From positions 1-64,000 of the forward strand of contig JBJXDZ010000172.1 in NCBI GenBank assembly GCA_046154645.1: a stretch of DNA of 64,000 bases, given 5' to 3'. The position numbers and the translations under genes were made by a program. The stretch is from Ga0077555 sp046154645 (GTDB lineage Bacteria > Pseudomonadota > Alphaproteobacteria > Rhizobiales > Hyphomicrobiaceae). Below the pieces are notes generated by a model. That model was given only the letters and a program-made list of their open reading frames with translations, searched no databases and was not told the DNA's origin. Each line of letters starts with the position of its first letter. Position 1 is the stretch's first letter. Below are positions 33,123-41,695 of the stretch, one piece after another.

Positions 33123-35273
33123 ATGGCTGAAGCACAGCGAATCCTTGAGACGGTTTTCGGCTATCGCTCGTTCCGGCTGCACCAGGCCCGCATCATTGAA
33201 ACCCTTGTGAATGGCGGCGACGTACTGGCGTTGATGCCGACGGGCGGCGGCAAGTCGCTCTGCTACCAGATTCCGGCGCTGGTTCGGGAAGGCACCGGCA
33301 TCGTCGTGTCTCCGCTCATTGCCTTGATGCAGGACCAGGTCGACGCGCTGCGCGAGCTTGGGGTCAAGGCCGCCTTCCTGAATTCCACGCTTGATATGGC
33401 GACCCAGCGCGAGGTCGAGCAAGGGCTCGCCAAAGGCACGCTCGACCTTCTCTATGTGGCACCCGAACGGTTGGTGCAGGAGCGCATGCTGTCGCTGATT
33501 GCCAATGCGAAGATCTCGCTGTTCGCCATCGACGAGGCGCACTGCGTGTCGCAATGGGGCCACGACTTCCGTCCCGAGTACCGTCAGCTCAAGGTGCTGG
33601 CTGAACGCTTTCCGGGCGTGCCCCGCATCGCGTTGACCGCCACGGCCGACTTTCGCACGCGCGAGGAGATCTCCCGAGAGCTGAGCCTCGACCGGGCGGA
33701 AAAGTTCGTTGCCAGTTTCGATCGCCCCAACATCCGCTACACGGTTGCCGAGATGGGCTCCGTCAGTGCCCGCGAGCGGCTCTGGCAATTCATTGATGGC
33801 GAGCATCCGGGCGATGCCGGCATCGTCTACTGCCTGTCCCGCAAGAGCGTCGAGGAAACGGCGGCCTGGCTCACCGCCAAAGGGCGCACGGCCATTGCCT
33901 ATCACGCCGGCCTGCCCGCCGAGGAGCGGCGCACCGCGCAGCAGCGGTTCCTCAAGGAAGACGGCCTCATCGTCACGGCCACGATCGCTTTCGGAATGGG
34001 CATCGACAAACCGGACGTTCGCTTCGTCGCCCACCTTAATCTCCCGAAATCGATCGAAGCCTACTACCAGGAGACCGGCCGCGCCGGGCGCGATGGCGAG
34101 GCCGCAAATGCCTGGATGGCTTATGGCCTCCAAGATATCGTCACGCAACGCCAGTGGCTCGACAAGTCCGATGCCGGCGAGGCGCACAAACAGGTCCAGA
34201 AACAGAAGCTCGACGCGCTCATTGGTTTGGCCGAAATGGTGACGTGCCGCCGGCAGGCGCTGCTTGCCTACTTTGGCGAACGGGCGGAGCAGCCATGTGG
34301 CAACTGCGACAATTGCCTAGCGCCACCGGCGACAATCGACGGCACCACTTTGGCGCAAAAGGCGCTCTCGGCTGTGTATCGGACCGGACAACGCTTCGGC
34401 GTCAACTACGTGGTCGACGTGTTGACCGCCAAGGCTGACCCACGCATCGAGCGAAACGGCCACGATCGCCTGACGGTATGGGGCGTTGGCCGCGACGTTC
34501 CTGCCACCGAGTGGCGAGCGCTGTTCCGGCAGTTGGTGGCGGCGGGTTATCTGGTGCCTGACACGGAGGGGCACAGCACGCTGGCTCTGGATGAAAGTGC
34601 GCGGCCACTTCTGCGCGGCGAAACGCAATTCCGCATGCGCAAGCCCGTTGAGCTGGAAGCGCCACGCCGTGGCAAAGCCGTAGCCGGGCGCGCCAAATCG
34701 AGCGGCGCCGCGGCCCGGGTCGGTGCCGACGACCGGGCCCTTTTCGATGCCTTGAAGGCGCTGCGCCTGCGGCTCGCGACGGAGGCCAATGTGCCGCCGT
34801 TCGTCATCCTGCACGATCGCACGCTGATGGAGCTCGCCGACAAGCGTCCCGGCGATCTCGAAGCCCTGCATGGCATCACCGGGCTCGGCGAGCGTAAAGT
34901 CGCGAAGTATGGCGTTGGGCTTCTGGAAGCCATCGGCCGCTTCAAGCGGCATCCGATGCTCGAGAACCGGTTGTCGCCGACCGTCAATCAGTCGCTGGCC
35001 CTGCATCTTCAGGGTCTCGACGCCGACGCTATCGCGCGCGAACGTGGGATCGAAGCGTCAACGGTCTACGGCCATTTTGCCGAGGCGATCGAGGCGGGTC
35101 TGATCGAAGCGCGCGCCGTGTTGCCTTTGGACGACAGCGATTTTGACACCATTCTTGCGGCCTTCGAGCGGCTCGGCACAGTCGACAGTGGGCGGCTTGG
35201 CCCGGCCCATGCAGCACTCGGCGGCAGCTATGACTATGGCGTACTCAAATGTGTGCTGGCCGAAGTGGCCTGA
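33123..35273 (+). CDS. recQ: ATP-dependent DNA helicase RecQ
   Basis: 716 residues from ATG 33123; GTG 33018 or ATG 33042 would add up to 35 residues. Superfamily 2 motifs: I LMPTGGGKSLCYQIP (37-51), II IDEAHCVSQWGHDFRPEY, III LTATAD, and VI QETGRAGRDG. The RecQ zinc site follows (CRR...CGNCDNC), then the winged-helix RQC domain, an HRDC domain (about 570-650) and a C-terminal HTH_40-like segment (DADAIARERGIEASTVYGH). It unwinds DNA 3' to 5' in recombination and repair. The C-terminal HTH makes it longer than the E. coli enzyme. Confidence 0.95.
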   Translation: MAEAQRILETVFGYRSFRLHQARIIETLVNGGDVLALMPTGGGKSLCYQIPALVREGTGIVVSPLIALMQDQVDALRELGVKAAFLNSTLDMATQREVEQGLAKGTLDLLYVAPERLVQERMLSLIANAKISLFAIDEAHCVSQWGHDFRPEYRQLKVLAERFPGVPRIALTATADFRTREEISRELSLDRAEKFVASFDRPNIRYTVAEMGSVSARERLWQFIDGEHPGDAGIVYCLSRKSVEETAAWLTAKGRTAIAYHAGLPAEERRTAQQRFLKEDGLIVTATIAFGMGIDKPDVRFVAHLNLPKSIEAYYQETGRAGRDGEAANAWMAYGLQDIVTQRQWLDKSDAGEAHKQVQKQKLDALIGLAEMVTCRRQALLAYFGERAEQPCGNCDNCLAPPATIDGTTLAQKALSAVYRTGQRFGVNYVVDVLTAKADPRIERNGHDRLTVWGVGRDVPATEWRALFRQLVAAGYLVPDTEGHSTLALDESARPLLRGETQFRMRKPVELEAPRRGKAVAGRAKSSGAAARVGADDRALFDALKALRLRLATEANVPPFVILHDRTLMELADKRPGDLEALHGITGLGERKVAKYGVGLLEAIGRFKRHPMLENRLSPTVNQSLALHLQGLDADAIARERGIEASTVYGHFAEAIEAGLIEARAVLPLDDSDFDTILAAFERLGTVDSGRLGPAHAALGGSYDYGVLKCVLAEVA

Positions 35274-35313
35274 ACTGCGACGGCACAGCCAACCTTGAGG
35301 CTCCTCGCCGCGC

Positions 35314-35787
35314 TCACCGTTCGGCCGGCTCCGACTTCTCGGCCTTGTGCACGGCGGCCAGCGCCTCGGCGATGCGCACGCTGTCGAGATCGTCCTTGTG
35401 GATGACATCAATGGCACCGGCCTTGACCAGGGTCGCGCGCCGATGGCGGTCGACAGCGCCGCTCACCACGACGATCGGGCCCTCGTAGCCGCACCGGCGC
35501 AGGAATGGGATTGTGTGCGTGGCATTGTCGTTGGGCTTCAGATAGTCGTCGAGAAAAATGATCTCCGGCTTCTTCTCGATGACGGCGTCGAGGGCGCTGC
35601 CAAGCGTCTTAGCGCGTCGCACCTGGATGCCGTACCCGAACATGATGTGCAGGGTCGCGCGAAGTCGATCCGCATCGAAATTCTCGTCCTCGACAATGAG
35701 AAAATCGGTGAGTTCCGGGAGACCTTTCCGGGTCATCGTCACGTCACTCTTGCGGGCCAGAAAGTTGCCGCCGGTTGGATTCTTCAT
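35314..35787 (-). CDS. Stand-alone receiver-domain response regulator
   Basis: 157 residues, only a CheY-like receiver: acidic pair E33-D34 (FLIVEDENFDADRLR), phospho-acceptor Asp80 (IIFLDDYLKPND), Ser109 (VVVSGA) and Lys131 (VIHKDD). There is no output domain, so it must signal by contact or act as a phosphate relay or sink. It is the last gene of a five-gene minus-strand operon, 33 nt after the histidine kinase stop, and is the likely partner of that kinase. AAGGAG precedes the ATG. Confidence 0.88.
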   Translation of the reverse strand: MKNPTGGNFLARKSDVTMTRKGLPELTDFLIVEDENFDADRLRATLHIMFGYGIQVRRAKTLGSALDAVIEKKPEIIFLDDYLKPNDNATHTIPFLRRCGYEGPIVVVSGAVDRHRRATLVKAGAIDVIHKDDLDSVRIAEALAAVHKAEKSEPAER

Positions 35788-35820
35788 GATTGCGCACTCC
35801 TTGTGGAAAGCAGGACAGCG

Positions 35821-36969
35821 TTATTGTCCCGTGCGTCGCAGTTCTTTCGGCCAGTAGATCCGGAACGTCGTGCCGCGTTGACGGCTGGGGTCCGACAGCA
35901 CCGTGATCTGGCCGCCGAACCATTCGATCGTTTTCTTGACCAGGGCGAGCCCGATGCCGGAGCCCTCCGGGGCGTTCTCAGTATCGGCGATGCGCCGGAA
36001 TGGGACGAAGATCGCCTGATGCCACTCCGTGTGGATACCGGGTCCGTCGTCCGCAACGGAGAAGATCCAATGCGCGTCGTCATCTTCCGCGTGCACAATG
36101 ATCGAGCCGTCGCTGCGGTCGTGGTGCTTGACGGCATTGTCGATCAGGTTGCGAAGCACGATATCGAGCGGCTGCACCAGCGTTTCGATGACGGGCCACT
36201 TCCCCTCGACGTCGATCTGGACGGTGCTCGATCGCTCGATTGAGGCGACGATTTCGTGGATGAGCGCTTCGGTGTCGACTTTTTCGAGCGCCTCGAGCTT
36301 GCGCCCGATGCGCGAGTACTCGAGCAGGCCCGTCAACATCGCGGCCATGCGCTTGGCCTGGTCGCGAACGCGTTCGAGGTGGGCTGCAGCGGCCTGCGCG
36401 TCGGCTTGCGCCACGGCCTCGGCGGCATCGCTGGCAAAGTAGCGCAAGGCCCGCAGTGGCGCCCGCAGGTCATGCGAGATGACGAAGGCAAATTCCTGCA
36501 GATCCTGGTTGGCGCGCGTCAACTCCTCGTTGGCCTTGGCGATCAGGCGCGACTTGGCCACCACGTCCGCTTCGGCAATGGCGCGCGCGCGCACCTGGGC
36601 AGCCAGGATCACTTCGATGTCGAGCCGGGATACGGCGCGCGCCACCATCAGGAGATAGCGGCTTTCGGCCGGAATCCAGTAGACCGCAAGATTCATGCGC
36701 AGGCCGTCGCGCTCTGTTGAATCCATCAGCACGTTCGGAATAGCCACTGATGAATTCGGCCGTCGCCGCAGCGTGACGATCGCCTCGTCGAAGCCAAGCA
36801 GCGGCAGCACACTTTGCGTCACCGACTTGCCAATCGGCACGAAGTCGACCAGTTCACCGAACTTCTCGGCAGCCAATAGGGCTTCGTCCATCCAGACCAG
36901 ACCATACAAGCGGCGGTCGGCCAGGAACCTGGCGGCTTCCATCAGGGTGGCGACGCTGGGCGAGGACAT
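35821..36969 (-). CDS. Sensor histidine kinase, cytoplasmic
   Basis: 382 residues from ATG at 36969, two bases after the GTPase stop codon. Residues 1-115 are a PAS-like region with no known ligand motif (LYGLVWMDEALLAAEKFGEL), then a coiled coil (125-160). HisKA follows with phospho-His166 (FAFVISHDLRAPLRAL), then the ATPase domain: N box NLIDNAVKHH (274-283), G1 DDGPG (307-311), G2 GSGIG (336-340). There is no membrane segment, so its input must be cytoplasmic, plausibly the neighbouring GTPase or OmpA-family protein. The upstream frame overlaps the GTPase gene and is not used. Confidence 0.92.
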   Translation of the reverse strand: MSSPSVATLMEAARFLADRRLYGLVWMDEALLAAEKFGELVDFVPIGKSVTQSVLPLLGFDEAIVTLRRRPNSSVAIPNVLMDSTERDGLRMNLAVYWIPAESRYLLMVARAVSRLDIEVILAAQVRARAIAEADVVAKSRLIAKANEELTRANQDLQEFAFVISHDLRAPLRALRYFASDAAEAVAQADAQAAAAHLERVRDQAKRMAAMLTGLLEYSRIGRKLEALEKVDTEALIHEIVASIERSSTVQIDVEGKWPVIETLVQPLDIVLRNLIDNAVKHHDRSDGSIIVHAEDDDAHWIFSVADDGPGIHTEWHQAIFVPFRRIADTENAPEGSGIGLALVKKTIEWFGGQITVLSDPSRQRGTTFRIYWPKELRRTGQ

Positions 36970-36971
36970 GC

Positions 36972-37484
36972 TCAGTCCTCTCGTCTGGCGATGGCTGCGG
37001 CCGCCGCCTCGAACGAGTGGCGAACATTGGCGCCCGACTTGGCGCTGGCCCACACCAACTCATGACGATCGGACTTCAAGGCTTCGGGAACATCGGCATC
37101 TCCGGGCTCCGGCAGCAGGTCGAGTTTGTTGACGACGAACGAGAAATGCCGGCCGGGCATGGCGTCCTGAAACCCATGCGCCAGATCGACCATCAGGTCG
37201 AGGGTTGGTCGCCGCGTAATGTCCCCGATGATCAGCGCTCCAGATGCGCCTTTGCTGTAGACATGGCGAAAGATGCTTTGGCCGTAATTGCCGTCGATAT
37301 CCCAGATCACCAACTCGACGGGAGCACGCGGACCTGCGGGAGACGCCGGTACCGTATAGCGATAGATGTCGACACCCATGGTCGGGATGTAGTCGCTCGG
37401 CATTTCGTCGAGCACATAACGGCGCACCAACGAGGTTTTGCCGACGCCGATCTCGCCCAGAATCATGATTTTCTTCGAGATCAT
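36972..37484 (-). CDS. Ras-like small GTPase with atypical switch II
   Basis: 170 residues, a single GTPase domain. P-loop GEIGVGKTS (10-18), switch I Thr35 (DYIPTMGVDIY), G3 WDIDG (61-65), G4 NKLD (119-122) and G5 SAK (147-149). This is the Ras/Rab/MglA type of small GTPase. The catalytic Gln that follows DxxG in Ras and Rab is Asn66 here (DIDGNYGQ), with a Gln only at 69, so intrinsic hydrolysis may be slow. No lipidation signal is seen. The start overlaps the OmpA-family stop by four bases and the kinase starts two bases after its stop, so all three are probably made together. Confidence 0.9.
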   Translation of the reverse strand: MISKKIMILGEIGVGKTSLVRRYVLDEMPSDYIPTMGVDIYRYTVPASPAGPRAPVELVIWDIDGNYGQSIFRHVYSKGASGALIIGDITRRPTLDLMVDLAHGFQDAMPGRHFSFVVNKLDLLPEPGDADVPEALKSDRHELVWASAKSGANVRHSFEAAAAAIARRED

Positions 37485-39718
37485 TGTGGATCGGTCTCCT
37501 CGCCGATGAAGCCGATCTCGAACTCGACGCGGCGGCTGGCAAGGCCCGGACCGGTGCGCGGAGCCAACTCGAGCGCCGTTGCGCGCCCGACTGCCACCAG
37601 GCGTTGGCGTGGCACACCGCGACGTACCAACTCATCGAGGACTTGATCGGCGCGCTGCTGAGAGAGCTGCACATTGCGCGCGACAGTGCCCGCTTCATCC
37701 GTGTAACCAATGACGCGCACAAAGACGCTCGCCGTCTTTATCAGTCGCGCCAATTCGTCGAGCGAGTCGATCGCCGCCTTCTGATTGCGGTATTCGACGC
37801 CATTGGCAAAGAAGATGGCGTTCTGGCGGATGTAGTCCTCCAGTAGCTGGCGCGGTGTCTGTACCGTGCGCATGCCATCGAGGCGGCGTGCGAGATCTTC
37901 GATTTGGCGGCGCAGCGGCGCCACGGCCTTGGCTTGATCGGCGGCTGCCATGCGCGTCTGCTCGACGATGGTCGCGAGCTGACTGAGGCGTTCGGCGATC
38001 AAGTCGACGCGATCGAGTTCCGTAACGGCGCTGCGTGTGTTCGCGTCCACCCCCGACGTGCCGGCTGCGGGTAGGGGCTCGTTTCCCGCTGGTCCGACCA
38101 GGGTTGCAAGGCGGGTCTGCTGCGCCTCGAGCTGGGCCATCACGGACGCGACGACAGCCTCGATGCCGTCGGTGGTGCCGCGGGTCGCCAAGTCCGCGAT
38201 CTGGGTGGCGGCGCGGGCGACATCGGCCTCAACTTGCCCGAAAGTGCTGGCGGCTTCGTCGCCCCCCAGGCGAGCTGCAGCCTGCCGTAGTTCGTTGCCG
38301 AGGCGATTGAGGCGCTGCTCGGTGCGAACAAGGCCCGCGCGCACGGCTTGGCGTTGAACGGCCTTGTCGACATCGGATTGAGGCACCACGCCCAGTCGGT
38401 CGATTACGGTGATGCCGAGTGCGATCCCGTTGAGCCGGTTGCGCAGAACGTCACGCGCCTCGACGCTGGGCGTCAACCCATCCACCTTCACGACCTGTCC
38501 GCCACGCCGGACGCGAATCTGAATGGGGTAGCCCTTGAGCTCGGGCACCGCCGCGACGGCGGATTGAGCTGCGGCCTGTATCAGCCGCGATTGGACGGTA
38601 TTCCATGTCAGCCATAGCGCCAACGCCAGCAGCGGCAGTCCGATCAGCCACAACAACACCTTCAGCGGTCGCAGACCACCACCTGCCTGCCGCCCGGCGT
38701 CGACGCGCGCGGCCGCGCCAGTTTCGATGCGTTTGGCCAATGCCGCGAGCAGTTGATCGCGCGCCGGCGCCAAAGCTGCTCGATCGCGTACCGGTTCGCC
38801 GTTCGCACGCGGGCTTTCCAGCGCGCTGTGCTCGTCCAGAACCTTGATCAACTCGGCATCGAGCAGCGCTTCGATTTCACCCGGCGCCGAGCCTCGGCAC
38901 TTGGCCGCGACAAGGTGCGATGGTGAGCCGCGCAAATAGATTTTGTGTTCATCGAGGTCGAGGGAGCGCAGGCTCGCCTTGTCGGCGACGAAAGCTTCTT
39001 CGGCGAAGGCCGTGATGGCGGTCAGGAACCCACTGACCAGGGTGTCGCGATTGGCGCCGCTCGGAACACCGTCTGGCTCGCTGCCGGGGCGTTGCCAGTG
39101 ATGGATCAACTCGCCGGAACCGCGCAGGATGAGATAGATCTCCTCGACGTCGAGGCGCTGCGTATCGGCCAGTGCCAGCTCGGCCATCGAACGGCCACTG
39201 GACATGCTGCGCAGCTTCAGCATCAGGCGGTTGTTGGTCAGGCCCGACTCGAGGCGGCGGTTGATCCCCTCCATGAGATCGCGCATGGCGCTGGCCACGT
39301 AGCGGCTCACCATCTGGCCGATCTTCGGGTACAGGGCGCCGGCAATCTGGTCCTGTGTTTGCGGCGCGACGATCTCTGCCCGCACCGTGCGTACGACCAC
39401 GGGGGCCATGGCGTCGGCGAGTTCGCGGTGACGGCTCGTTTCCGCGTCTTTGAGCGAGCCGTCGATGATGCGCGCCACGCTGGCGCGCAATTCGGCGTCG
39501 CCGCCCGTCCGCTTGGCCAGATCCTCGATGCGTCGCGCCAGCTCGCCCCGTTCGCGCGTATTGACGGCGGCGACGGCCTCGACGCGGCTCGCCAGCTCGG
39601 CCATCTGCCGGCGCTCGGCTTCGGCCTGTGCCGCGACGCGCGCTGCCAGCGCATCGATCTCGCGCGCCTCCTGCTCGAACAGGAGTTCCTTGAGACGCGA
39701 TACGCTTGGCTGGGACAT
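37481..39718 (-). CDS. Trans-envelope OmpA-family protein with cytoplasmic longin/roadblock-like region
   Basis: 745 residues, no signal peptide. Residues 1-150 are coiled coil starting RLKELLFEQEAREIDALAAR. Residues 175-300 (MAELALADTQRLDVEEIYLI, then a beta-alpha-beta pattern with VSGFLTAITAFAEEAF) resemble a longin/roadblock-type GTPase platform. A membrane segment (VLLWLIGLPLLALALWLTW, about 354-372) follows; 390-445 looks BON-like, 450-625 is coiled coil, and 634-737 is an OmpA_C peptidoglycan-binding domain (VIGYTDEAGTVARNVQLSQQ). The protein should span the inner membrane with its C-terminus on peptidoglycan. Upstream and downstream genes are tightly packed with it. Confidence 0.85.
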   Translation of the reverse strand: MSQPSVSRLKELLFEQEAREIDALAARVAAQAEAERRQMAELASRVEAVAAVNTRERGELARRIEDLAKRTGGDAELRASVARIIDGSLKDAETSRHRELADAMAPVVVRTVRAEIVAPQTQDQIAGALYPKIGQMVSRYVASAMRDLMEGINRRLESGLTNNRLMLKLRSMSSGRSMAELALADTQRLDVEEIYLILRGSGELIHHWQRPGSEPDGVPSGANRDTLVSGFLTAITAFAEEAFVADKASLRSLDLDEHKIYLRGSPSHLVAAKCRGSAPGEIEALLDAELIKVLDEHSALESPRANGEPVRDRAALAPARDQLLAALAKRIETGAAARVDAGRQAGGGLRPLKVLLWLIGLPLLALALWLTWNTVQSRLIQAAAQSAVAAVPELKGYPIQIRVRRGGQVVKVDGLTPSVEARDVLRNRLNGIALGITVIDRLGVVPQSDVDKAVQRQAVRAGLVRTEQRLNRLGNELRQAAARLGGDEAASTFGQVEADVARAATQIADLATRGTTDGIEAVVASVMAQLEAQQTRLATLVGPAGNEPLPAAGTSGVDANTRSAVTELDRVDLIAERLSQLATIVEQTRMAAADQAKAVAPLRRQIEDLARRLDGMRTVQTPRQLLEDYIRQNAIFFANGVEYRNQKAAIDSLDELARLIKTASVFVRVIGYTDEAGTVARNVQLSQQRADQVLDELVRRGVPRQRLVAVGRATALELAPRTGPGLASRRVEFEIGFIGEETDPQ

Positions 39719-39795
39719 GGGATCTTTGCGGGGTTACATGTCGTGGACCAGGACCGTTTCATTGCTGACCGGCTCGATTACGGCCACGGCCAGCG

Positions 39796-40104
39796 TCAGG
39801 TGCGGGATATGCGGCGCACCTTGTCGCCGAGTTCGGTGACGCTGGCCGCCAGTTCGTCGAAGGCGGCAGTGCGGTCGTTGCGGATCTCGGAGCCCAGACT
39901 GTCGAGGCGCGCCTGGATGGCGTCGAGCTTGCGGTGCAGTCCCGCCTCCAGCTCCCGCACGCGCGACTCGAGCAGTGCGATGCGGGCGTCATTGTCGCGC
40001 TTGAACTCGCCGTAGAGCAGCTCCCGGATCTGCTCCATTTTGTCGTCGAGCAGATCGCGGGGCGGGGCGCCGTTGCGCAGATCGGAGTAGGGAGAGACAC
40101 TCAT
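39796..40104 (-). CDS. Small coiled-coil protein, first gene of the GTPase operon
   Basis: 102 residues from ATG at 40104. Nearly all helical, with heptads from about 20 to 100. Its core KMEQIRELLYGEFKRDNDAR resembles the N-terminus of the OmpA-family protein (RLKELLFEQEAREIDALAAR), suggesting a shared docking helix. It lies 77 nt upstream of that gene on the same strand. I do not recognise a named family. The in-frame extension to 40191 has weaker support. Confidence 0.7.
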   Translation of the reverse strand: MSVSPYSDLRNGAPPRDLLDDKMEQIRELLYGEFKRDNDARIALLESRVRELEAGLHRKLDAIQARLDSLGSEIRNDRTAAFDELAASVTELGDKVRRISRT

Positions 40105-40276
40105 GGTGGTACCGTCCAACTCAATCAGTGCGTGAGCAGGCCCATCGCTCGAGTACTCGCGCAATGGCGCCTGTGGAACCAACCATACCACATCCTGCAG
40201 AACAACAGTATTTTTCCAGCGCCATAGAAACTTGGAGCATGATGAAGAAACTGATATTCTGTTGCAATAGTAATAC

Positions 40277-41497
40277 TCAGACGATTCCTTTCGCCTTCAG
40301 CGCCGCAATATCGGCCGGAGACTTGCCGAGCGCGGCCAGCACCTCGTCCGTATGCTCGCCCAGCACCGGGGGGCCGCGATGGTGCTCGATCGGCGTGCCA
40401 GAGAACCGCATCGGGCTGCGAATGACCGGCACCTTGCCGGCTGCTGTGTGAGGAAGCTCAACGCGCATGCCGCGCGCCTTGACCTGCTCGTCCTCGAACA
40501 CTTGTTTCAGGTTGTTGATAGGACCGCAGGGCACGCCGCCCTTTTCCAGGGCGTCGATCCATTCGGCTGTGGTCTTGCGAGCCATGATAGGGGCGAGAAC
40601 CTCGTCCATGGCGGTGCGGTTGGCGACCCGCAGGCCATTCGTCGTAAAGCGGGGATCCTTGATCAGATGCACCGCGTCGGCGGCCTCGCAGAACTTCACG
40701 AACAGATTGTCGTTGCCACAGGCAAGAATGATCGCGCCGTCCTTCGTCTTCAGGGACTGGTAGGGGACGATGTTGGGATGCGTGTTGCCGAGGCGTCCCG
40801 GGGGCTCGCCGGTGGCCAGGTAGTTCATGCCCTGGTTGGCGAGGATCGCGACCTGAGTGTCGAGCAGCGCCATGTCGATGTGCTGGCCGACGCCGCTCTT
40901 CTCGCGGTGCGCGATGGCCGCGCAAACAGCGATGGTCGCGTACATGCCGGTCATGATGTCGACGATCGGAACGCCAGCGCGCTGCGGACCGCCGCCCGGC
41001 ATGTCATCGCGTTCGCCGGTCACGCTCATGAAGCCACCCATGCCCTGGACCATGAAGTCGAAGCCGGGGCGTTCGGCGTAGGGGCCGGTCTGGCCGAAGC
41101 CGGTGATCGAGCAATAGATGAGTTTCGGGTTGAGCTTCTTCAGGTCCTCATAGCCGAGACCATAGCGGGGCAGATCGCCGCTCTTGTAGTTCTCGAGCAG
41201 CACGTCGGCCTTGGCCGCCAATTCCTTGATCAGCGCCTGGCCGCCAGAGCTTGCAATGTCGATGGTGATTGACTTCTTGCCGCGATTGGCAGCCATGAAG
41301 TAAGCGGCCTCTTTAGTCTCCTTGCCGGACTGGTCCTTGAGCCACGGCGGACCATAGGCACGGCTGTCGTCCCCCTTTTTCGGACGCTCGACCTTGATCA
41401 CCTCGCAGCCGAGATCGGCGAGGTTTTGCCCGCACCAGGGGCCGGCGAGCACACGGGTCATATCGAGCACGCGGATGTGCGTCAGCGGTCCGGCCAT
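40277..41497 (-). CDS. CaiB/BaiF (family III) CoA transferase
   Basis: 406 residues. N-terminal IRVLDMTRVLAGPWCGQNLADLGCEVIKVE (quoted in part: VLAGPWCGQNLADLG) is the CoA-binding start; the catalytic Asp is expected at 179 in GVPIVDIMTG. The enzyme moves CoA between carboxylic acids (the group of formyl-CoA and L-carnitine CoA transferases); the acids are unknown. AAGGAG precedes the ATG. It stands alone: no acyl-CoA dehydrogenase or decarboxylase is next to it. Confidence 0.92.
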   Translation of the reverse strand: MAGPLTHIRVLDMTRVLAGPWCGQNLADLGCEVIKVERPKKGDDSRAYGPPWLKDQSGKETKEAAYFMAANRGKKSITIDIASSGGQALIKELAAKADVLLENYKSGDLPRYGLGYEDLKKLNPKLIYCSITGFGQTGPYAERPGFDFMVQGMGGFMSVTGERDDMPGGGPQRAGVPIVDIMTGMYATIAVCAAIAHREKSGVGQHIDMALLDTQVAILANQGMNYLATGEPPGRLGNTHPNIVPYQSLKTKDGAIILACGNDNLFVKFCEAADAVHLIKDPRFTTNGLRVANRTAMDEVLAPIMARKTTAEWIDALEKGGVPCGPINNLKQVFEDEQVKARGMRVELPHTAAGKVPVIRSPMRFSGTPIEHHRGPPVLGEHTDEVLAALGKSPADIAALKAKGIV

Positions 41498-41695
41498 GGG
41501 TCACTCCTTGCTTGGAATTGGATCAGGTCACGTTGAGGCGGCACTATAGGGGCTCAGCCGCAGATGTGAATGGGGCCAAGCGCAAGACGCCGTCGTCCGG
41601 CCCGGCCTCATCACCCGACAATGCAGGGAAACAGGGCAACTTCCGCCTTGAGGAAGGGCTTGGCCAAGGCTCGTCCGTGTGGCAACTTTCCAGGC

